Positions 1 to 9,048 of a stretch of DNA of 56,305 nucleotides are shown one piece after another. Origin of the DNA: Schizochytrium sp. CCTCC M209059 (taxonomy: Eukaryota; Sar; Bigyra; Thraustochytrida; Thraustochytriidae); contig KN805401.1 of the NCBI GenBank assembly GCA_000818945.1, positions 107,007 to 163,311 on the forward strand, read 5' to 3'. Numbering within the stretch: position 1 is the first letter of the stretch; each line of letters opens with the position of its first letter. The translations under genes were made by a program, and so were the position numbers. A model generated the notes under the pieces. The model had not been told where the DNA came from. It worked only from the letters and a program-made list of their open reading frames with translations, and did no database searches.

Positions 1-73
1 GAGGAGCGGCTCCGTGCGCTCCGCGCGGCTGCGTGCGCTCCGCGCAGACGGTGTCGGCGGGCAGCGAGCGGGG

Positions 74-2857
74 ATGGCCAAGATGGACGCGGAGACGGTG
101 GCTTTGCGTGGTAAAATGGCGCGCCAGAAGGTGAGCGAAAGGTGGCTTGACGCCATCGTGGTCGTCGCCTTTCACGTCGAGCACGGCCAGGTGATCGAGG
201 ACGTCTACGCCGTCGAAGACAGCAAGCTCTCAGAGCGCGCCAAGCGAAAAATATGCTCGCTGTCCTTGCCGGACTCCAACAGCGGCCAGAACGGCGACGT
301 GCAGTACTTCTTCAGGTACCGCGAGAGCGACCAGCCCCTGCGCGCCAAGAACTCCCTGGAGGAGGACTTTGTGTACTGCTCGGCTTTTTTCCGCCAAATC
401 AAGGACAAAACGCTCAAACGTGGCTACTTTCAAAAGTCTGTCGTCCTGGTGTCCAGGAATCCGTTCACAAGTTTTCTCGAGGACTGTACCTTTGTGGTTG
501 GCCCGCTCTTTTTTGAGTTTGGCAAAATTGTGCTCGAGGCCATTCTACGCGATGTGCTCTCGTGGCCACGTCCCGAGCCAGGACGCACGTTCAAGCTTCC
601 CATTGCAGGAAGCTCCATTACAACCGTGGTGCCCAGACAATTTCCAAATGTTCGTTCTCTGCCTGCACGGACAGTCTCGTCCTCATCAGCGGTCCCGCCT
701 TCTATTGAGGTCCCATTGGAGACGAACGGAACTCAGTCGTCGCTGCGCATGACGTCTGCTGCCACAGAAGCCCAATGTGCATCGCCTGCTTCGGCCCCAG
801 GCCGGGTCACGAGTGCGCCAAGTGCGGGAGACGACGTTCCATCTGGCTCTGCTCTTGGTCGAGGCCGGGCTCACGACCCGGCAATGCTCGGTCCTGGCTA
901 TTGGGACGCCGCCAGGTCGCACGGATTTGCAACAGGCGCCGATGCAGGTGCGGGCACTGGCGCAAGCGCAAGCGCAAGCGCAAGCGTAAGCGTAAGCGCT
1001 CGAGGTAATGGCAGCGCGCCACAACCTTTTTCGTACAATGGTGCTTCAACGTCCACCGCAGGGATGGCCACGGCAGGGCCTAGCGGCGCTGGCGTCAATT
1101 ACAGCGTCGCACGTATTTTTCGGCACCCGCCTGAGACGAACCCGGGCCTTTTTCAGGACATTCCGCTCTTTTCCACCTTTGGGGGCCTTTCGGTAGCCCT
1201 ATGGCATATCTGGGAGCTCGCGCTAGCCGGCGAGCCCATTCTCGTCCTTGCGCCAACCCCGGACAGGTGTTCGCAGGCTGTGTTGGCCATTGCGAGCCTG
1301 ATTGCGCCCATTGCATACAATGGGGACTACCGGCCATATTTTACAATTTATGACTCTGACTTTATGCAAATCAGCCGCAAGCACGACGAGACTCGAGGAC
1401 AAGACATGCCGCCTACCGTTCTCGGTGTGACAAACCCATACTTTTTGAAGACGCTCGAATACTGGCCAAACGTCATCTCCATGGGCGGGAGCGGGCACTC
1501 AGCTCCACAGCTGTCACGGTCTGCAACGCCTCCGCCTAAATCGAGTCCAAACGGGGAATCCAGCAAACAGACCGAGGACATTGATTTGGAAAGCGGTGTA
1601 AAGTCTCGCGCTGCGCTCGGCAGCGAGCAAGTCAGGAGTGACCCGTCTTGCTTGGACCTCGATGCGCGCTACCAGCAAATCATCGAGTCCTCGCAAAAGC
1701 TGCATCGCCAGCACAGCTCGTGCATGTCGCAGGCTAGCCACCAGCAGCAGCAGAGCCTAAGCGTCGAAGGCGCCGACCTCAGGACGGCCCGATATCATCC
1801 TACTGTGGCCAAACGGGGCGCCTCGCTACGTGCTCTGCTCACGGACCAAAAGTATGAGAGATCAATCATTCTCACGCGTGACGACCCTGGTGTGCCTCCG
1901 GATAAGACGATTCTTCAGCAGTTGTTGACAGAGCATGATGCGGAAAACGCAGACTTAGTGGTTTTGCAAGGTGACAAGTACGATGTCGAGCCACCTGCGC
2001 TCTCGGTGAACAACGCGCTGCTCAGGCAACACTTTACGCACCTAACACGCTGCTTTTTGCGTCCCTTGGAGACTTACTTCAATTTGGAGTCCGTGGGGAC
2101 ACGCGCCGCGCGGGAACGTGGCATCAGCTTGTCGGCGTACAACGAGCCGTCATTGCTTATCGAGAAATTTAATGAGGAGTCCTTTCTTCTCGAACTGGAG
2201 GCGCAGCTGCCTGAAAAGGAACTGCGCCGTACCAATTGGCGCGCACTTTACCGCAAGTTCATCAATGGGCCGAACTTCTTGCCGTGGTACAATCAGCAGC
2301 GTGCAAAGCTCGAGTTCCAGCTCGAGCACATTTACCGTCACTTGCGCCTGAACACGGATCCTGACGTGCTCTTGCAAACGGCTGGGGCTGACGAGGAGGT
2401 GCGTGAGCGCCTCTTGCGGCGCCAACTTCGACAAAATGCTGAGCGCAAACATGAAGCATCTGGGTCCCTATCCAACTCCGAAATAGCTGGAGGACACGGG
2501 CACGGATCTCGCGACGAGTTTGGAAACGAAATCGAGGACGTTGACGTTGACGATGATGACGACGATGATGATGATGACGACGACGACGAGAGATCGGGGT
2601 GGGTCTCTGACGAAGACAGCAATCTTGTCTTAATGGAGAGAGGTGCTGTTTCCGCGCCTATTTCATCGCCGACTGCTTCGCGAGCTGGCCGGCTTGGCAA
2701 GCACACAGACAACAGCCGCAGCTTTCGTCTGTATCGTCGCGTGAAACGCGCTCTAGACCGTGAACTCGCCAAGCCTGACGCTGAGCGTGATGAGGAACTA
2801 TGCAGCAAGATCCAAGAACATCTCGAGATAGTCCGGTCTCTCATCGCAGGCGCCTAG
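74..2857 (+). CDS. DENND6-type DENN-domain protein (putative Rab GEF)
   Basis: Predicted 927 residues. The N-terminal block (about residues 20-190) reads like the longin/uDENN start of DENND6 (FAM116): a WLDAI..VAFHVEHGQVIE..Y opening, then a YFFRYR segment and a VLVSR.PF segment. The central cDENN part follows (about 350-440: PLFSTFGGLS, GEPILVLAPTP) and then a dDENN-like helical part (about 610-790). DENND6 proteins are exchange factors for Rab14-class GTPases in endosomal recycling; that role is transferred from the family. Human DENND6A is about 600 residues. The extra length here is low-complexity insert: Ala/Ser-rich at about 205-350, polar at about 490-580, and an Asp run near 840-855. 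I chose the ATG at 74 because the upstream in-frame ATG (14) adds only Arg/Ala-rich sequence. The gene is uninterrupted. Confidence 0.8.
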   Translation: MAKMDAETVALRGKMARQKVSERWLDAIVVVAFHVEHGQVIEDVYAVEDSKLSERAKRKICSLSLPDSNSGQNGDVQYFFRYRESDQPLRAKNSLEEDFVYCSAFFRQIKDKTLKRGYFQKSVVLVSRNPFTSFLEDCTFVVGPLFFEFGKIVLEAILRDVLSWPRPEPGRTFKLPIAGSSITTVVPRQFPNVRSLPARTVSSSSAVPPSIEVPLETNGTQSSLRMTSAATEAQCASPASAPGRVTSAPSAGDDVPSGSALGRGRAHDPAMLGPGYWDAARSHGFATGADAGAGTGASASASASVSVSARGNGSAPQPFSYNGASTSTAGMATAGPSGAGVNYSVARIFRHPPETNPGLFQDIPLFSTFGGLSVALWHIWELALAGEPILVLAPTPDRCSQAVLAIASLIAPIAYNGDYRPYFTIYDSDFMQISRKHDETRGQDMPPTVLGVTNPYFLKTLEYWPNVISMGGSGHSAPQLSRSATPPPKSSPNGESSKQTEDIDLESGVKSRAALGSEQVRSDPSCLDLDARYQQIIESSQKLHRQHSSCMSQASHQQQQSLSVEGADLRTARYHPTVAKRGASLRALLTDQKYERSIILTRDDPGVPPDKTILQQLLTEHDAENADLVVLQGDKYDVEPPALSVNNALLRQHFTHLTRCFLRPLETYFNLESVGTRAARERGISLSAYNEPSLLIEKFNEESFLLELEAQLPEKELRRTNWRALYRKFINGPNFLPWYNQQRAKLEFQLEHIYRHLRLNTDPDVLLQTAGADEEVRERLLRRQLRQNAERKHEASGSLSNSEIAGGHGHGSRDEFGNEIEDVDVDDDDDDDDDDDDDERSGWVSDEDSNLVLMERGAVSAPISSPTASRAGRLGKHTDNSRSFRLYRRVKRALDRELAKPDAERDEELCSKIQEHLEIVRSLIAGA

Positions 2858-3566
2858 ATCTGATCGATGGCAGTTTTTGCCTTCACTCGTCGAAGACGAA
2901 ATGTCCGGAATTAGCCCAAAGGAACAAGCAAGGATCATGACGCAATGCGAGACCCCAACTGAGTCTTCTCTCCCCTCCCTCTCAATCACTTGCCCGTTCA
3001 AGCGTCGTTGGAATCTGAAGCTTTCTCTCGCCTAGAAAGACAAACCGCGCACGCCAAGATACAGCGAGCAAAATGTATGTGTACGTATTTGATGACGAAA
3101 GCAATGACGACCAAGCGGACTGTCGAGGTTATTTTTTTTATTCAAACCCAAGAAAAGTAAAACATTGAAAAGGAAATTTGGTATTCTCATACGATTTGTC
3201 TGTCTGATTGACACTGGGCTCTTTCTAGGCTCAAATTTTCGTCCACAATTTAGGATCAGACGGTTGAAAAATAAATTACATGAGGCTCGAATTTCAAAGG
3301 ACTCAAGACGACGTTCACAATTCGATGGACAGCTTGTCGATGAAGTGAAATTAAATTCTTCGTCCTATTCCAGCCTTAAATGTTATGAGGTCTCGAACTT
3401 GTGGTCCATCTTGACGTGGCTCGACTCATCCGCCTGCCTGCCTGCCTGCTTGCTTGCTTGCTTGCCTGCCTGTCTGTCCCCCATTGTTTTTCATCTTTTC
3501 GTGCGCGATTTACTTGCTCGCAGGTGGCATATGCACAGCCTAGAATCATTGATAAGACTCGCCTTG
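2858..3566. other. intergenic stretch, no gene seen
   Basis: Between the DENND6-type gene and the kinase-like remnant. Short reading frames only, AT-richer than the flanks. It contains a TGCC/TTGC tetranucleotide run at 3432-3477. No RNA gene recognised. Confidence 0.5.
3432..3477. repeat. TGCC/TTGC tetranucleotide microsatellite
   Basis: About eleven imperfect 4-nt units (tgcc, then ttgc, then tgcc/tgtc) in a row, in intergenic DNA. Confidence 0.85.
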
Positions 3567-4094
3567 TCACGCGAGGTCGGGCGTGTCGGTGCTGGAGGAC
3601 GCGCCCGTGGCCTTCGACTGTTGCAGTCGATCAGGGATCCCGGCGCCGAGACATTCTCGCAGCTTGCGCATCTCTGCTTCGGCGCCTTGCTTGGCCTCCG
3701 CAGACTCGGGCTTGACGAGTGGTACGCACGCAAAGTCAATCACCCGGACAGCTCCCGTCTTGGGACACAGAACGAAGTTGTGCAACGCTACGTCGCCGTG
3801 CAGGCATCCGGCGGCGTGCACGCGAATTAACGCCGCAAAGCCCCCCTCACGGACCTCGGCGGCGAAGGGCGCGCCGACCTCTTGCAGACTCGTCCCAACG
3901 TCCAAGGTGATGACGGCGAACCAGTTGCACTCGTCCACCAGCGTACCACCATAGACGAGCGGCGGCACGGCGATACCCTGCTGGGAGCGCAGCGCTTCGT
4001 ACATGATAATCTCATCTTCGACGGCGCTCCTGGCCTCGTCGACCGAAAGACCACCCATGCGTCCGCCCGTCACGAGCGTAAAATATACGACCAT
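3567..4094 (-). pseudogene. N-terminally truncated protein-kinase-like remnant
   Basis: A 175-residue open frame matches only part of a kinase-like fold. It begins in what looks like the alpha-C region (EDEIIMYEAL, then GIAVPPLVYGG). It then has an HGDVALHNFVL catalytic-loop-like segment and VRVIDFA where a DFG motif would be. The glycine loop and the VAIK lysine are absent, and the C-lobe ends soon after with a Ser/Thr tail. HGD..L.N loops with degenerate DFG are typical of the kinase-like families common in fungi and oomycetes. I see no N-lobe upstream on the same strand, so this is most likely a broken copy. A short exon elsewhere could still rescue it. Confidence 0.45.
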
Positions 4095-4150
4095 AAAGGC
4101 GAGGCCATTGGGCCGCCGCAGCCTCTTTATGCTTGAGGTCGGACGACATC

Positions 4151-4540
4151 ATGGAGCGAATGAAAGGCCGCATTAATCGTCCTGGTCAAAAAATCAAATC
4201 TTTCTTCTTTACTATCGTGGTGATGCACAATACGATCGAGGAAGCTGAGGCTGCAAATATTCGCATTTGCAGCTCTTTCTTCCGGGAGTACCTGGACCCT
4301 CTCTCGCGAACTTTCCAGGAGCGCGCCATGTCATCTGCGGAGTCTGTTTTTAACGCGCAGCGCGCCACCGCATCAAATCCGCAAGAGAGCAGCCCGCGTT
4401 CTGCTCGGGGCAGGGCGAAAAGGAGCTCCGTTTCGACCGCATCTTCGACGTCGGCACTGCACTCTGCACTCGCCATAGTCGCCGATGGTTCACGTGCAGC
4501 GACGCTTGAGTGGAGAGAAAGAATGAGACTCCGTCAATGA
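4151..4540 (+). CDS. hypothetical 129-residue ORF (weak)
   Basis: An open frame read from the ATG at 4151 (MERMKGR...); an in-frame ATG lies at 4133. It has a hydrophobic patch (FFFTIVVM), an amphipathic middle and a Ser/Ala/Arg-rich tail. No family recognised. It sits head-to-head with the kinase-like remnant and tail-to-tail with the oxidoreductase gene (30 nt from its stop). It could be noise or part of a decayed gene. Confidence 0.2.
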   Translation: MERMKGRINRPGQKIKSFFFTIVVMHNTIEEAEAANIRICSSFFREYLDPLSRTFQERAMSSAESVFNAQRATASNPQESSPRSARGRAKRSSVSTASSTSALHSALAIVADGSRAATLEWRERMRLRQ

Positions 4541-4569
4541 AAGTTCTATTAATATCATTTTAGCTAGGC

Positions 4570-6048
4570 CTAGAACCGGAAAAGACTTCGAACATTTTTC
4601 TTGCCCTGCTTTTTCGCTTGGCTGGCAACCAGAGTGTGCTCAATGGTAACGGGAAGACCTTGTTTGGACTCGCGGCGACGCTCGAGATCATCTTTGATCC
4701 AAGCTTGTGCAGCCATCTGCACCGGGTCAAAAGGAGAGCTCAGGGGCGGTGTGTACGCGAGATCGTAGTCGTTGAATTCGTCAATTGTCATCTTGTGGTA
4801 CAATGCTGTGGCGATAATGTCCACGCGCTTGGCGACCTGACCATTGACATGACCCACAATCTCTGCGCCGATTATCAGACGCGTGTCAACATCGGCTGTA
4901 AACTGAATGTAGAGTGGTGTCGCGTTTGGATAATACACCTTGTGATCATAAGTGGTGAAGCTAATCGTTCGCGGATTCATGCCATGGGCTTGCGCTGCTC
5001 TGTCATCGAGACCCGTTCGTGCGATAACCTGGTCAAAAAGTTTAATGACTTGTGTTCCCACACATCCTTTGAAGGTGGCCGGAATGCCGATAGCGTTGCT
5101 CCCCGCGACGCGGCCTTGCTTGTGACTCGTGGTTCCCAGCGGCTGGTACACATACTGATTGAGTTGCCGGTGCAAAGTCATGACGCCGTCGCCAGCGCAA
5201 TAGATATCCTTGACCGACGACTCCATGCGCTCGTTGACGACAACTGCCCCGCGGCTGAGTTTGAGACCCGCCGCGCGAGGGAGCTCATCGTTCGGCGCAG
5301 CGCCAATGGCAACAATGACAATGTCGGTGACAAGGTCGAGGGCACCCGAATCGTCTGCTATCTCTCCGGTGACGCGAATCTGGCCTGTTTCTGTTCGCGA
5401 GAATCCCGTCACGCTTGCGTTTGTGCACAGCTTAATGCCCCGCGACTCGACATTCTGGTGAACAAGCTCTGCCAGTTCTTCACCAATGGTTCGGGGAAGA
5501 ACGTGCGCATTGTGCTCTACAATGGTCACATTCATGCCTTGAAGCGTGAAGGCATCCGCCATTTCCATACCAATGTAGCCTGCGCCCACGATGACAGCAG
5601 ACTTTGGGTTCGCCGCCTCGACAAACTCGTGAATTGCGAACATCTCACCAATCCAGCGCAGTGTAAAGACACCCTCAAGATCCATCCCTTCGACATCGAG
5701 CTTGCGTGAGGTTGCGCCGGTGCAAATGAGGAGCTTGTCATAGCTCAGCTCCTCCTCTTCGCCATCCTCGTTCTCGATGACGAGGACCTTGCGTGTCTTG
5801 ATGACCGATTTGGCGTTGGTATTGAGGAGAAGCGAGATGCCGAGCGCCTCGATGTCCGCTTTGGTGCGGTGTGCCAGTGTTTGCGGATCCTCAATCTCCC
5901 CTGACAAGAAGAAGGGCTCGCCGCAGATGGAAAAGTTTGGCCACTGATCCCTCTGCATCATGATTACCTCCGTCTCGGGCGCCAGCTCCTTGACGCGAAG
6001 CGCCGCCATAACGCCTGCATCGCTACCGCCCACGATCACCACGCGCAT
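4570..6048 (-). CDS. FAD/NAD(P)-dependent pyridine nucleotide-disulfide oxidoreductase, CoA-disulfide reductase/NADH oxidase-like
   Basis: 492 residues. VVIVGGSDAG at 3-12 is an FAD-binding Rossmann start. A single redox-type cysteine lies in NFSICGEPFF (Cys42), the place of the active cysteine in CoA-disulfide reductases and NADH oxidases/peroxidases. The NAD(P) site is VGAGYIG (154-160), and the second FAD motif is DIYCAGD (281-287). A dimerisation-like C-terminal domain follows to residue about 460. The family uses NAD(P)H to reduce a disulfide, peroxide or oxygen; the substrate here is not visible. The open frame extends 55 codons upstream of the chosen ATG, but that part is Arg/Pro/Lys-rich leader and the Rossmann start fits residue 1 exactly. 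The style is bacterial and no organelle signal is obvious in the chosen form. With the longer start, the Arg-rich leader could act as a targeting peptide. Confidence 0.8.
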   Translation of the reverse strand: MRVVIVGGSDAGVMAALRVKELAPETEVIMMQRDQWPNFSICGEPFFLSGEIEDPQTLAHRTKADIEALGISLLLNTNAKSVIKTRKVLVIENEDGEEEELSYDKLLICTGATSRKLDVEGMDLEGVFTLRWIGEMFAIHEFVEAANPKSAVIVGAGYIGMEMADAFTLQGMNVTIVEHNAHVLPRTIGEELAELVHQNVESRGIKLCTNASVTGFSRTETGQIRVTGEIADDSGALDLVTDIVIVAIGAAPNDELPRAAGLKLSRGAVVVNERMESSVKDIYCAGDGVMTLHRQLNQYVYQPLGTTSHKQGRVAGSNAIGIPATFKGCVGTQVIKLFDQVIARTGLDDRAAQAHGMNPRTISFTTYDHKVYYPNATPLYIQFTADVDTRLIIGAEIVGHVNGQVAKRVDIIATALYHKMTIDEFNDYDLAYTPPLSSPFDPVQMAAQAWIKDDLERRRESKQGLPVTIEHTLVASQAKKQGKKNVRSLFRF

Positions 6049-7261
6049 CGTGTATTCTTTTTTCTTTTTTTTCTGAAGGCAATTTATGTTTGCCGCCGCG
6101 GCGGTGGGTCGTGAAGACTGGCGGGGCGGCGGTCGCCGGAAGACCCGCTTCCTCCATGCCGGAGGTTCGGGTATTCCGTGCGTGCTGATTCGCCGACTTG
6201 TTAAAACCACCACACGTATAGTATAGATCTAGAATTCCACGACGCAAAAAAGTCTTGCTTTCTTGGACGCAGCAACCAGATTGAACTTGTGCACACGCGC
6301 ACATGAAGTTTGAGCAGGGTGCAAAGCACTTTGCTTCGTTCACAACCACCCAATCACTCACCTCGCATGCAATCGTGTGAACGAATCTTGCGAAGTGTTT
6401 CGCTGTGCAACGTCGATCGCTGCGCATCGAGCTCTTCGCCAGGCCTCCACGTCGTCAAGATCATACATGCTCCTCGGCTTGAATTAGCCCTCATCAAGAC
6501 TCGAGGGCTAAAGGCCGCGCGTGGTCCCCTCGCGACCCATTACTCGCCGTCGAGGCCGGCTGGCTGCGACGCGCTCGCCCGCCTCTACTCCCTGGGCCGC
6601 GGTGGACGAAGATGCGATTTCCCGCACCTCTTCACAGATTTACCACAGCCGTGCTATTCGCAAATACTCCCTATGCAGATAGCTTTAAGTTGCGGGGGGC
6701 GTAGGAGCTGCTGTGTGGATGGGACCGGCGCTCTGATGGTCCACAGTCGCCCGCAACTACCGCGTGTGCGGTGCCCGGGACCTCGGCAGGCGCGTCTCGG
6801 CGAAGATCAAAAGTCCGCGGCGAGGCAGGTGCGGCCGCGCGAGCCTCGAGCGGCTCTGTCTGGCTGTCTGGCTGGCCGGCCGGCCGGCCGACTGGGAAAG
6901 TCCCAAGACGCTTGCAGCCGCACTGCTGGAGGGCCGGGCTGGAGGTTTGCGCCCGTTGCGCGTCCTCGAGCAAACATGGTCGTGCAGCCGGCCAGAGCAA
7001 AAAAGCAAAGCAAATCAAAGCCAGCGAAAGCAAAGCTAAGCTAAGCAAAGCAAAGCAAAGCAAAGCAAAACCTCCATTGACACGAACATCTGCGACGCCG
7101 GCGGCGGCACCAACGCGACGCGAAGCAAAGCAAAGCGAGACGAGGCGAGACCGCGCAGGCCAATCGAGGAGGGGGAGGAGGAGGAGGAGGAGGGGAGGAG
7201 AAGTCAAGCGCAGCGAAGGGCAGCGAAGCGCAGCGAAGGGCAGAACGAGTTTAGTGGAGCC
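6049..7261. promoter_or_regulatory. divergent intergenic region between oxidoreductase and aquaporin genes
   Basis: 1.2 kb separating two divergent starts. It holds GC-rich leader DNA, an AAGC/CAAAG repeat (7000-7070), a GA-rich tract (about 7168-7200) and cgcagcgaagggcag-type repeats (about 7207-7245) up to the aquaporin ATG. Open frames here, including a 244-codon one from 6310, have repeat-driven composition and no recognisable domain. Confidence 0.4.
7000..7070. repeat. CAAAG/AAGC short tandem repeat
   Basis: Imperfect aagc and caaag units, becoming a regular caaag pentamer array at 7045-7070. It lies about 190 nt upstream of the aquaporin ATG, probably in or near the 5' leader. Confidence 0.8.
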
Positions 7262-8227
7262 ATGTCCAGAGTGGGCCTCGTGCCTGGGAGAATGAGCGAT
7301 AGCAGCTTAGACCTCGAGGGCGGCGCGGCCGCTGAGGACATGCAGGCCAAGTACGGCAAGTTCATCAAACGACTCCGCGGAGAGCCCACCGAAGATGCAG
7401 ACGCCATGAGACCCACAACGTTGCGCCAAGAAATGGTCGCTGAGGCCGTGGGAACTGGCTTCATCGTACTCTTTGGCGTCGGGGTCGTGAACACGGCGGT
7501 GCTCACCGGAGCGCAGGCAGGAATTTTCCAAGTGGCCATCGTCTGGGGCATTGGTATCGGTCTAGCTATCCTCACAACGGCAAGTCTTTCCGGTGCCCAT
7601 CTCAATCCAGCCGTCTCGCTTGCATTTGCGCTCATGCGCCCCGACGACTTTCCTTTCCGAAAGCTTGTTCCCTATATTGGAGCACAGTTTGCTGGGAGCA
7701 TCATCTGTGCCGCTGTGAATTATCTGGTCTTCTCCACGGCATTAACCAATTTTGAGGAGCAGCGAGGCATCGTGCGCGGCGAGCCTGGCAGTGAACAATC
7801 GGCCATGGTCTTTGGGGAGTACTTTCCCAACCCTGACTTTGCCGCGTCAGCCTCTCTGGGCTGGTCAAGTTCTACTGTATCTCCCCTGGGATCGCTTGGC
7901 GTAGAAGCGCTCGGAACGGGCATTCTCATGTTCAACATTCTCGGACTCACGGACTCACGCAATCAAATGAGGATTGGTGGTGCTGCCAAGGCGTTTGGGA
8001 TTGGTCTCACCGTAACAGTTCTCATCTCGCTCTACGCGCCGTTGAATCAGGCAGGTTTTAATCCTGCGCGAGACTTTGGTCCACGCATCGTTGCCTTTCT
8101 CGCCGGCTGGGGCGAGATCGCTATTCCCGGCCCACAAGGCGGTTTCTGGACGTACATACTCGGCCCGCTCATTGGCGCGCCACTTGGTGCTGCCTTCTAT
8201 GACTTTGTGCTGATGCGCGGCCTCTGA
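7262..8227 (+). CDS. Aquaporin/glycerol facilitator (MIP family, aquaglyceroporin type)
   Basis: 321 residues with a cytosolic acidic N-terminus (about 55) and six hydrophobic spans from about residue 58 to 320. The two half-helix signatures are GAHLNPAVS (NPA at 115-117) and GFNPARDFGPR (NPA at 267-269). The Asp after the second NPAR (D271) and the long loop before it with YFPNPD (188-192) are features of glycerol-conducting MIPs (GlpF-like) rather than water-only aquaporins. It should conduct glycerol and other small neutral solutes, plus water, across the plasma or an internal membrane. The ATG at 7262 sits in a good eukaryotic context (gagccATGt); an alternative ATG 10 codons on would not alter the channel. 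The last codons are repeated downstream as a minisatellite. Confidence 0.9.
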   Translation: MSRVGLVPGRMSDSSLDLEGGAAAEDMQAKYGKFIKRLRGEPTEDADAMRPTTLRQEMVAEAVGTGFIVLFGVGVVNTAVLTGAQAGIFQVAIVWGIGIGLAILTTASLSGAHLNPAVSLAFALMRPDDFPFRKLVPYIGAQFAGSIICAAVNYLVFSTALTNFEEQRGIVRGEPGSEQSAMVFGEYFPNPDFAASASLGWSSSTVSPLGSLGVEALGTGILMFNILGLTDSRNQMRIGGAAKAFGIGLTVTVLISLYAPLNQAGFNPARDFGPRIVAFLAGWGEIAIPGPQGGFWTYILGPLIGAPLGAAFYDFVLMRGL

Positions 8228-8361
8228 TCGAGGCTGATGCTCGTCTTTAATTGAGGCTGATGCGCAGCCTCTTTGATCGAGGCTGACGCGCAGCCTCTTT
8301 GATCGAGGCTGATGCGCGGCCTCTTTGATCGAGGTTGATGCGCGGCCTCTGGTCGAGGCTG
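8209..8361. repeat. 26-nt minisatellite derived from the aquaporin 3' coding end
   Basis: About five to six units of a 26-nt motif starting gctgatgcgcggcctcttt and ending gatcgag. The first partial unit is the final codons and stop of the aquaporin gene (ctgatgcgcggcctctgatcgag). Later units differ by a few substitutions (a/g, c/t), and one is degraded (gctgatgctcg). The array lies in the presumed 3' UTR. Confidence 0.85.
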
Positions 8362-9048
8362 CGAACTTAATTATTGCTATACTTAATTTGTGGGCGGTCG
8401 GGCGCGACTTGCGGTTTCATAAAAAGACTTTTGCTGCTCCGCTTCTTTTTCCCTATTTCCGCATACACTGACTGTGAGTTGCAGCACCGCATCGACTTAC
8501 TTTCGTGAGCATCGCATCTTCTCAGGCTTACGATTGTTGCGTCTTCCTCTCACAAACAAGTAAGCAAGCAAGCAAGGCCAAGCTAGCAAGTTTGCCAGCT
8601 GGCTCGACATCACATCACATCGCATCCGTCACAAGTGGCTCCCATGTCCTTCACCGAGTCACTCCGTCTTATTAGCCGCCTCTTTGATCACCATGTTTAC
8701 CCCCCCCCCCCCCCCAGCGTCAGTTTGTCAGTCCTCCTTGTCATCGTCATCGTCATCGTCATCGTCGCCAATTTTGTCACCTTTGGATCGCTGGCGCGAC
8801 CCTTGTACGGGTCGCTGCATGTATGCGCGATCGTGGGGACCAAGATACACGCGCCTCGACCAGGTTGTCGTCATGCGGTGCAGAACGCCATCGCAAGCCA
8901 GCGCAGCGCGTGCCAGAGCCCTTTGCGCTTTGCGCTTTGCCCGCCCGGTCGCCCCCGTGCGCCCCGCCTGCTGCAGCCGGAGGAGGAGACGCGTGGAGCG
9001 CGAGAAGGAGGTGGACGCGGACGCCCGTCCGTCACAGGAGAGAGCACC
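8362..9048. other. leader/intergenic region upstream of mevalonate kinase
   Basis: Contains an AAGC run (about 8556-8578), repeated acatcacatc-like sequence near 8610, a 15-C homopolymer at 8701-8715 and a tcatcg/cgtcat trinucleotide run at about 8740-8767. The frame of the kinase is open upstream to 8635, but the encoded sequence follows these repeats, so it is more likely 5' UTR than coding. Confidence 0.4.
8701..8715. repeat. poly-C tract (15 C)
   Basis: Uninterrupted C run 334 nt upstream of the mevalonate kinase ATG. Its exact length is uncertain in any assembly. Confidence 0.8.

Noticed and set aside
14..73. Upstream in-frame ATG extending the DENND6-type protein
   Set aside because: Adds only Arg/Ala-rich sequence before the conserved start; the ATG at 74 fits better.
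6310..7044. 244-codon plus-strand frame upstream of the aquaporin
   Set aside because: Repeat-driven Arg/Ala/Gly composition, no domain, overlaps the divergent promoter region.
8635..9048. In-frame upstream extension of mevalonate kinase through the poly-C tract
   Set aside because: Encodes a Pro run and Val-Ile repeats from simple DNA; the kinase motif starts soon after the ATG at 9049, which has a better context.
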